From NCBI GenBank assembly GCA_024743015.1, contig JANSXJ010000156.1, positions 1-8,086 on the forward strand: a stretch of DNA of 8,086 nucleotides. Direction: 5' to 3'. Below, piece by piece: positions 1 to 4,843 of this stretch (its first letter is position 1; the number at the start of each line of letters is the position of its first letter). The position numbers and the translations under genes were made by a program. Below the pieces are notes generated by a model. That model saw only the letters and a list, made by a program, of their open reading frames with translations, was not told the DNA's origin and did not search any database. The DNA comes from Hyphomonas sp. (GTDB lineage Bacteria > Pseudomonadota > Alphaproteobacteria > Caulobacterales > Hyphomonadaceae).

Positions 1-53
1 ATCAGCCAGCGGCGGACCCAACGTGCGGCAACAGGAGAGATTGCGTGAGGCAT
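1..53 (-). CDS. Possible 5' end of a divergent gene, perhaps heme A synthase (partial)
   Basis: An ATG at 53-51 on the minus strand opens a frame that stays open to the window edge (17 codons), reading MPHAISPVAARWVRRWL. A short basic N-terminus followed by a V-R-x-W-L segment resembles the entry into the first membrane helix of alphaproteobacterial CtaA/COX15 heme A synthases. From general knowledge, DUF2842 genes are often found close to that gene, which is why I suggest it. No strong Shine-Dalgarno is seen; the sequence just upstream has only a weak GAG-type match. The visible part is too short to establish the family, and short open frames at edges are common. Plus-strand frames ending at 48, 55 and 77 are alternatives. 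Confidence 0.25.
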   Translation of the reverse strand, partial: MPHAISPVAARWVRRWL

Positions 54-128
54 AATGCGCTCTATTTGAAGTTCTGATCACGAACAGCAACCGGCCACAC
101 GGTCGCAGGAACAAGGAAATAGCAGTTC

Positions 129-338
129 ATGCCGAGGTCTCGACGACGACTGATTGCCAGCATTCTTGTCATGCTGTTCCTGGGATTCTGGATTTGGGGT
201 GCAGCCACGATCGGCACTCAGCTCGCAAACGGTCCGAAATGGGCCAGCCTGATCTTCTTCGTAGTCGCCGGGATTGGCTGGGCAGTGCCGCTGAAGCCGG
301 TCTTCACCTGGATGAATTCGGGACCTGAGGAAGACTGA
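129..338 (+). CDS. DUF2842 small membrane protein
   Basis: This 69-residue protein has a basic N-terminus (MPRSRRR), a first hydrophobic helix at about residues 8-30, a second at about 39-57, and a short acidic C-terminus. The two-helix pattern with a 'FVVAGIGWAVPLKPVFTWM' second half matches the alphaproteobacterial DUF2842 family, whose function is unknown. It would sit in the inner membrane with both ends probably in the cytoplasm. An AAGGA ribosome-binding site about ten bases before the ATG supports the start. The length is normal for the family. It converges on the helicase gene, with a perfect hairpin between the two stop codons. The family call is from recognition of the pattern and is fairly secure; no function can be assigned. 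Confidence 0.8.
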   Translation: MPRSRRRLIASILVMLFLGFWIWGAATIGTQLANGPKWASLIFFVVAGIGWAVPLKPVFTWMNSGPEED

Positions 339-352
339 AACCGCTACGAGAG

Positions 353-373
353 GTCCCGGGTCAAACCCGGGAC
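353..373. terminator. Perfect 9-bp hairpin between convergent genes
   Basis: The arms GTCCCGGGT (353-361) and ACCCGGGAC (365-373) pair perfectly around a CAA loop. The hairpin lies 15 bases after the DUF2842 stop and 10 bases before the end of the helicase gene, so it could serve both transcripts. Neither strand has the run of T expected after a classical Rho-independent terminator, so it may instead block 3' exonucleases or be a dispersed intergenic palindrome. GC-rich palindromes of the type CCCGGGTCAAxCCCGGG are common between genes in alphaproteobacterial genomes. Confidence 0.5.
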
Positions 374-382
374 AGTCAGAGT

Positions 383-1711
383 TTACGCGTTTGCTTTTGC
401 GCGGTCGCGGTTTCGCTGATTCTTGCCGGGGCGCTTGCGGGATCTTTGCTTCGACTTTGAGACGCCTTCCGGACGGTTGCGCCGGGACCCGGACTGCGGC
501 GCTTTACCCGAACGCCGCGATGGGCCTTTCGGTTTGCGCACGCGGACGGACGCATCAGGTGTCGGTAGCACGAAGTCTTCGCACCCTTCCGGGGTCGGCA
601 GAACCTCAACCGCAATCCGGGTGATCTTCTCGACTTCGCGCAGGTAGTAGAGTTCATCCTCTGCAACCAGTGAGATCGACACCCCTTCGCGACCGGCGCG
701 AGCCGTCCGGCCGATCCGGTGCACATATTGTTCGGCAACGTTTGGCATCTCGAAATTGATGACATGGCTGATGCCGTCAATATCGATACCGCGCGCTGCA
801 ATGTCCGTTGCAATCAGGACCCGGCATTCCCCGTTCTTGAACGCGTTGAGCGCTTTCAGGCGTTGCGGTTGGGACTTGTTGCCATGAATGGCGAGCGCCT
901 TGTGACCTTTCGCCATCAGTTTGCGAACGACCTTGTCAGCGCCATGCTTCGTGCGGGTAAAAACAAGTGCGCGGTCGATGTCGGGATCTTCCAGCAATTT
1001 TCCGAGCACGGGCAGCTTGTGATTGTTCGGCACATGCAGAACGCCTTGCGTGACGCGCTCCGCTGTTGTGCTTTCCGGCGCGACCGAGACGCGCACCGGA
1101 TCATCGAGATACTTGCCTGCGAGGTCTTCGATCAGTTTCGGCATCGTTGCCGAAAACAAGAGTGTCTGACGATCTTCCGGCACTTCTGCGATGATTTTCT
1201 TTAAGTCGTGAATGAAGCCCATATCGAGCATCTGGTCTGCTTCATCGAGGATCAGAACTTCGACATCGCGCAAGCGAACGGCGTCCTGATTCATCAGGTC
1301 GAGCAGGCGTCCAGGGGTTGCGACGAGGACATGGCAGCCTTTCTGCAAATCACGGATCTGGCGATTGATCTTTACGCCGCCAAATACGGTTTGCGTCACG
1401 CAGTCCATGTATCGGGAATAGGTCCGGAAACTGTCTGCGATCTGTCCTGCCAGCTCCCGCGTCGGTGCAAGAACCAGCACGCGGGTGTGCTTGGGTTTAC
1501 GATTCTCCGGCTCGTCGAGCAGGAAATCCAGGGTTGGGAGCGCGAAGGCAGCCGTCTTGCCGGTGCCGGTCTGCGCGATGCCGAGCATGTCTCGGCCCTC
1601 CAAAAGGTGTGGAATGGCCTGCGCCTGGATCGGCGTCGGCGTGTCATACCCTTCAGCTGTAACAGCTTTGAGGACCTGCTTGTGCAGGTCCATGTCTGTG
1701 AATGTTGTCAC
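383..1711 (-). CDS. rhlE: DEAD-box ATP-dependent RNA helicase, RhlE type
   Basis: This 442-residue protein is an ATP-driven RNA unwinding enzyme of the DEAD-box family, expected to act in the cytoplasm in ribosome assembly or RNA decay. All core motifs are present: Q motif region GYDTPTPIQ (21-29), Walker A AQTGTGKT (46-53), PTRELA (83-88), TPGRLLD (132-138), DEAD (156-159), SAT (187-189), the ATDIAARGID motif (301-310) and HRIGRTARAGR (331-341). After about residue 390 the protein continues as a basic, low-complexity Arg/Lys/Ser/Pro/Gly tail of about 50 residues, typical of RhlE-like helicases and likely an RNA-binding extension. The start is GTG at 1711-1709, chosen because MTTFTDMDLHKQVL matches the family's usual N-terminus and no in-frame ATG lies just upstream; M7 is the next alternative. 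The Shine-Dalgarno is weak (AAAGA). The gene converges on DUF2842 and is separated from its upstream neighbour by 258 non-coding bases, so it is probably a single-gene transcript. The symbol denotes subfamily rather than proven orthology. Confidence 0.92.
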   Translation of the reverse strand: MTTFTDMDLHKQVLKAVTAEGYDTPTPIQAQAIPHLLEGRDMLGIAQTGTGKTAAFALPTLDFLLDEPENRKPKHTRVLVLAPTRELAGQIADSFRTYSRYMDCVTQTVFGGVKINRQIRDLQKGCHVLVATPGRLLDLMNQDAVRLRDVEVLILDEADQMLDMGFIHDLKKIIAEVPEDRQTLLFSATMPKLIEDLAGKYLDDPVRVSVAPESTTAERVTQGVLHVPNNHKLPVLGKLLEDPDIDRALVFTRTKHGADKVVRKLMAKGHKALAIHGNKSQPQRLKALNAFKNGECRVLIATDIAARGIDIDGISHVINFEMPNVAEQYVHRIGRTARAGREGVSISLVAEDELYYLREVEKITRIAVEVLPTPEGCEDFVLPTPDASVRVRKPKGPSRRSGKAPQSGSRRNRPEGVSKSKQRSRKRPGKNQRNRDRAKANA

Positions 1712-1725
1712 GAATAATCTTTCAT
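1708..1725 (-). other. Five-codon mini-ORF overlapping the helicase start
   Basis: On the minus strand ATG-AAA-GAT-TAT-TCG-TGA encodes MKDYS, and its TGA stop overlaps the GTG start of the helicase (GTGA, shifted by one base). Such an arrangement can couple translation or act as a leader peptide. The mini-ORF has no clear ribosome-binding site of its own, and a five-codon frame can occur by chance, so this is only a candidate. Confidence 0.2.
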
Positions 1726-1969
1726 TGTGCGAGCGCGCGCCAGCTTACCGGCTCCAAACGCGCTCTCCCCATATAAAGGAGTGGTCGGGAACGGCCTGCG
1801 CGAATGAGGGCGTTTAGGAAACTGTGCGTCTGAAGAAACCGGCTCTCGCTTGCGTCAAGGCAAACGGCGATTCACGCTGCCAGTCCCATGCGCGTGTTCC
1901 GCGCTGCGACAATCGCCACATGCATCTGCTTGTCTTAAAGGTCAATGAACGCGGCGCAGTCATCTGCTG
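1712..1969 (-). other. Non-coding region upstream of the helicase gene
   Basis: These 258 bases separate the stop of the decarboxylase-like gene from the GTG start of the helicase, both on minus. They should carry the helicase promoter and leader. On the minus strand two -35-like hexamers are visible, TTGACC (1945-1940) and TTGACG (1858-1853), but neither has a good -10 at 17 bases (CATGTG and CTTCAG respectively). A TTTATAT box lies near 1774-1780 without a partner. No T-tailed hairpin ends the preceding operon. The promoter is therefore unassigned, and a long untranslated leader is possible. Confidence 0.4.
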
Positions 1970-2902
1970 CTAGTCTTCGTCCTGGATCTTCTTGGCTTCC
2001 TTGCGCAAGCGCGCGAACATTTCCGAGACATCCTCGTCTTCTGCCTCGCTCGGATCGGAATCTTCGCCGCCGAGTTCTTCCAGCGTGAGTTCGTCTTCTT
2101 CATCGATGACGAGTTCAGCTTCGATGGGTTCATCCGGTTGAGATTCCTCCACAGACGGTTCTTCCTCGCTCGGAACGGGTGCCTCAGTCTCGACGTCGCG
2201 CTCGAACAGTTCGGAGTCGGCGCTGCCAAACCGCCCGATGACGGTCTCAGCACAGATCAGGGTCTGACCGACACGCGGCAGCACTTGCACGCTTCCAGGC
2301 ACGTAGAGATCGCACCAGCCGCCCAGGCGTAGCGTGCCGATGTTTCGGCCCAAGCGTACCGCATCGCCGGACTCATTGGCAATTTCCAGACGCGGCCCCA
2401 GCCCCCCTGTGGCAAACCGCATACCGACGGCGCGCGCTCCACTTTCCAGCGACACGTAGGCAACCGCCAAACCTGGCCGGTCGGGCTTCATCGCCGCAAA
2501 AGCCGCCGGATCGCCGGTTTCCAGAATGACATGATCAATCGCCCCATCCATCGGCGCGTGGATGCCATTGGTCTTGGTCGGGCCGACTGAGATGCGGACA
2601 CGGGTCCACTCGCCACCGCTGAGGCGAAGCTCATCGGGCGGCGTCGCTCCGCCAACCGAGACCACCAGGCCGTCTACAGGTGCCGCAATCAGGGCCTCCC
2701 CCTCAGGCGGCGTTCGCTCCGCGGTACGGGTCGCAAACAGAATGACGATGGCCGCGAGGAACCCGATCCAGAACAGCGGACCCCAGACAATCCCCATCAG
2801 GATTCCAACCAGCCAAGCGGCGAGCGCTCCAACGTAGCCTTCCAGATCGAAACCGGCCCGTAACCACGGGAAGCTTTTGCGGCTGAAGTCTTCGTCTGAC
2901 AT
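1970..2902 (-). CDS. Phosphatidylserine-decarboxylase-like protein lacking the pyruvoyl site, with acidic tail
   Basis: The 310-residue product starts with a soluble stretch, then two close membrane helices (about 24-57), then RTAERTPPEG, which corresponds to the RDPER-x-xPEG entry of short-form phosphatidylserine decarboxylases. The core follows: APVDG (74-78, catalytic Asp position kept as D77), RISVGPTKTNGIHAP (103-117), NIGTLRLGGWCDLYVP (187-202) and VGQTLICAETVIG (211-223). In working enzymes the NIGTLRLGG segment reads ...FGS..., where Gly-Ser is self-cleaved and Ser becomes the pyruvoyl cofactor. Here that Ser is G195 (GGC codon at 2320-2318). The conserved His five residues before the AP proline is N112, although H115 stands at the second His position known from long-form enzymes. 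Residues 231-310 form a tail with 34 Asp/Glu in 80, absent from normal family members. The start at 2902 is set by an AGGAGG ten bases upstream; longer versions would run into the preceding gene. By the known mechanism it cannot decarboxylate, so a structural or regulatory membrane role is more likely. Automatic pipelines would probably call it psd. Confidence 0.8.
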   Translation of the reverse strand: MSDEDFSRKSFPWLRAGFDLEGYVGALAAWLVGILMGIVWGPLFWIGFLAAIVILFATRTAERTPPEGEALIAAPVDGLVVSVGGATPPDELRLSGGEWTRVRISVGPTKTNGIHAPMDGAIDHVILETGDPAAFAAMKPDRPGLAVAYVSLESGARAVGMRFATGGLGPRLEIANESGDAVRLGRNIGTLRLGGWCDLYVPGSVQVLPRVGQTLICAETVIGRFGSADSELFERDVETEAPVPSEEEPSVEESQPDEPIEAELVIDEEDELTLEELGGEDSDPSEAEDEDVSEMFARLRKEAKKIQDED

Positions 2903-2912
2903 TGGCGATGTG

Positions 2913-2918
2913 CCTCCT
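2913..2918 (-). promoter_or_regulatory. AGGAGG ribosome-binding site overlapping the upstream stop codon
   Basis: On the minus strand AGGAGG lies ten bases before the ATG at 2902, and its first two bases are the last two of the TAG stop of the ABC transporter gene. It is a full-strength Shine-Dalgarno. It fixes the start of the decarboxylase-like gene and indicates translation coupled to the transporter gene on one mRNA. Confidence 0.85.
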
Positions 2919-4758
2919 ATTCGGCTGCTGCGACGGTGAGGGCGTCGCGCTTGGCTTGTCGCGCCCACATATCGGCATATTCGCCGTCCGCTGCCAAGAG
3001 CGCGTCATGCGTTCCGCGCTCGATGACCTGTCCTGCTTTCAGAACAACGATCTCATCAGCGTTCTGCACGGTCGACAGGCGGTGCGCGACCATCAGTGTT
3101 GTTCGGCCCTTCGAGGCCTCATCGAGCGCATCCTGTACCGCCGCTTCAGTTGCGCTATCCAGCGCCGAGGTGGCTTCATCCAGCACCAGGATGGCAGGAT
3201 CTGCCAGGATCACCCGGGCAATACCAACCCGCTGCTTTTCACCGCCCGAAAGCTTCAGGCCGCGCTCGCCGACACGGGTCTCCCATCCTTCCGGCAAACT
3301 TTCAATGAAATCGAGCAATTGAGCCCGGCGCGCCGCGTCGCGCAGCTCGTCCATGCTGGCATCCGGTTTGGCGTAGCCGAGATTGGATTTGATCGTCTCG
3401 TTGAACAGCACGACGTCCTGCGGCACCAGGCCGAGCGATTGGCGCAGGCTCTCCTGCGTGACGTCTCGAACGTCCTTGCCGTCAATCAACACGCGGCCAC
3501 CCAGCACATCGTAAAAGCGGAAAAGCAGTTTCAGCAATGTCGACTTCCCGGCGCCGGACGTGCCGACAAAAGCGATCTTCTTACCGGCCTTGAGATCGAA
3601 GCTGACATCCTTCACGCCAACCGCCCGCGCATCGTGCGTAAAGCTCACACTTTCAAACACGACGTCGCCTCTGACGTCCTTGAGGACTTTTGCATCCTGC
3701 TTGTCCGCCACTTCCGGCTTCATGCCGAGCAGGCCATAAAGCTTCTCAAGGTCAACGGCGCCCTGCTTAATCTCACGCCAGGCCCATCCGAGAATGTTTA
3801 GCGGCGCGTAGAGCGAGAAGAACATGGTCATCACGCCGGTCAGGTCACCGACCAGCATCCTGCCCTGCGACACATTCCAGGCAGAGATCAGCAACGCCGC
3901 CAACAGGCCGGCATTCATCACGAAAGCCTGCGCTCCGTTCAGCACGTACATTGATCTGATGGCATCGACATAGTGCACGTTGTAATTTCGCATGGCATCG
4001 TTGAACCGACCGGTTTCCCGGGTTTCGGCGGCGAATGATTTCACAGTCTCAAAATTGTTCAGAATGTCGACGGCAACGCCGCGAAAGCGGGTATCGGCTT
4101 CATTCATGCGCCGCCGTTGCCGCACGCGCCATTCGGTAATCACTATTGTCGACCAGGCGTACAGAATGATTGTCACCACGGCGACAAGCGCGAGCCAGGG
4201 ATCATAGGCGAAGGCCAGCGCGATGGATGCCAGGACCAGGCGCACCATGGTCGGACCAATATTGAATGCCAGGAACCGGATGAGATAATCGATGGCGCTC
4301 GCGCCGCGTTCGATCACGCGATTGAGCGCTCCGGCACGCCGGGTCTGATGGAACCCGAGCGACAGGCTTTGCGCGTGACCAAAGGCATCGACACAGGCGA
4401 GGCGCTGGGCATCCTGACTGACCGGCGAAAACAACCAGTCCCGCAATTGCGGTAACCCGGCGCCGAGAAAGCGAACACCAAGCGCAATTGAAAGCCACAT
4501 AAGCGCGGGGCCAAAACCGGCAATAATGCCCGCATCATTGGCCACAAGCTTGTTGATCGCATAGCCGAGCAGAAGCGGGAACGCGACTTCAAGCACCGCC
4601 GCCGCCAGAGTCAGTAGAATAGCGAGCACCATTATCGGGCGCCATTTGCTCAGCTCAGGCCGGGCCAAAAGCTTTAGAATTCGTCCAATGGAAATGCCAA
4701 TGCCGCCATCGGCGCTTTCAATTTTGTCGGGATCGGATGTTTGAGCGTGCGCAGTCAT
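2917..4758 (-). CDS. Atm1-type ABC exporter, fused permease and ATPase (half-transporter)
   Basis: This 613-residue inner-membrane protein joins a six-helix permease (about 40-330) to a nucleotide-binding domain (about 365-600) and should work as a homodimer. ATPase motifs are intact: Walker A GTSGAGKS (399-406), Q-loop Q447, signature LSGGEKQR (503-510), Walker B ILVLDEA (523-529) and H-loop His559. The permease resembles the mitochondrial Atm1/ABCB7 and bacterial Atm1 group, with matching segments SLGFHQTRRAGALNRVIERG, VITEWRVRQRRRMNEAD and NILGWAWREI. The N274/Q277 pair in YVLNGAQ corresponds to the Asn/Gln pair that binds glutathione in the Novosphingobium Atm1 structure. The family exports glutathione derivatives: sulfur for cytosolic iron-sulfur cluster assembly in mitochondria, metal-glutathione conjugates in bacteria. 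The ATG at 4758 has only a weak GGCGGG-like site. The gene starts 85 bases after the siderophore receptor stop, beyond a strong terminator, and shares its mRNA with the decarboxylase-like gene. The exact substrate is not deducible. Confidence 0.93.
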   Translation of the reverse strand: MTAHAQTSDPDKIESADGGIGISIGRILKLLARPELSKWRPIMVLAILLTLAAAVLEVAFPLLLGYAINKLVANDAGIIAGFGPALMWLSIALGVRFLGAGLPQLRDWLFSPVSQDAQRLACVDAFGHAQSLSLGFHQTRRAGALNRVIERGASAIDYLIRFLAFNIGPTMVRLVLASIALAFAYDPWLALVAVVTIILYAWSTIVITEWRVRQRRRMNEADTRFRGVAVDILNNFETVKSFAAETRETGRFNDAMRNYNVHYVDAIRSMYVLNGAQAFVMNAGLLAALLISAWNVSQGRMLVGDLTGVMTMFFSLYAPLNILGWAWREIKQGAVDLEKLYGLLGMKPEVADKQDAKVLKDVRGDVVFESVSFTHDARAVGVKDVSFDLKAGKKIAFVGTSGAGKSTLLKLLFRFYDVLGGRVLIDGKDVRDVTQESLRQSLGLVPQDVVLFNETIKSNLGYAKPDASMDELRDAARRAQLLDFIESLPEGWETRVGERGLKLSGGEKQRVGIARVILADPAILVLDEATSALDSATEAAVQDALDEASKGRTTLMVAHRLSTVQNADEIVVLKAGQVIERGTHDALLAADGEYADMWARQAKRDALTVAAAE

Positions 4759-4800
4759 AGCCCGCCATATGGGGCACGCGCGCCGTCATGAACAGGTCTC

Positions 4801-4833
4801 AGCAGAAAAAGAAAAGCCGCCCGAAGGCGGCTG
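4801..4833 (-). terminator. Rho-independent terminator after the siderophore receptor gene
   Basis: Read on minus, AGCCGCC, a TTCG tetraloop and GGCGGCT form a 7-bp stem (4832-4815), followed by the T-rich run TTTTCTTTTTCT. It begins 11 bases after the receptor's TAG stop. The UUCG loop and long U tract make this a textbook intrinsic terminator. It should separate the receptor transcript from the ABC transporter gene, which starts 43 bases beyond it. Confidence 0.93.
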
Positions 4834-4843
4834 ATCTGAATTT

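Noticed and set aside
1814..1963. 49-codon minus-strand frame just after the PSD-like gene, beginning MTAPRSLTFK
   Set aside because: It has no Shine-Dalgarno, contains several AGA and TTG codons that the neighbouring genes appear to avoid, and resembles no family I know; treated as chance.
2291..2296. The later Gly-Ser at residues 203-204 as a substitute self-cleavage site
   Set aside because: It falls nine residues after the conserved site, in a loop where normal enzymes carry a non-catalytic turn, so the geometry with D77 and H115 would not match.
2903..2968. Upstream start at 2968 for the PSD-like gene (22 extra residues)
   Set aside because: The extension would overlap the end of the ABC transporter gene, is rich in Arg and unlike the family N-terminus, whereas ATG 2902 has an AGGAGG at proper distance.
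2902..3801. 299-codon plus-strand open frame opposite the ABC transporter
   Set aside because: It lies wholly antisense to a gene with complete ABC motifs, has no recognisable domain, and is explained by G+C-rich third positions.
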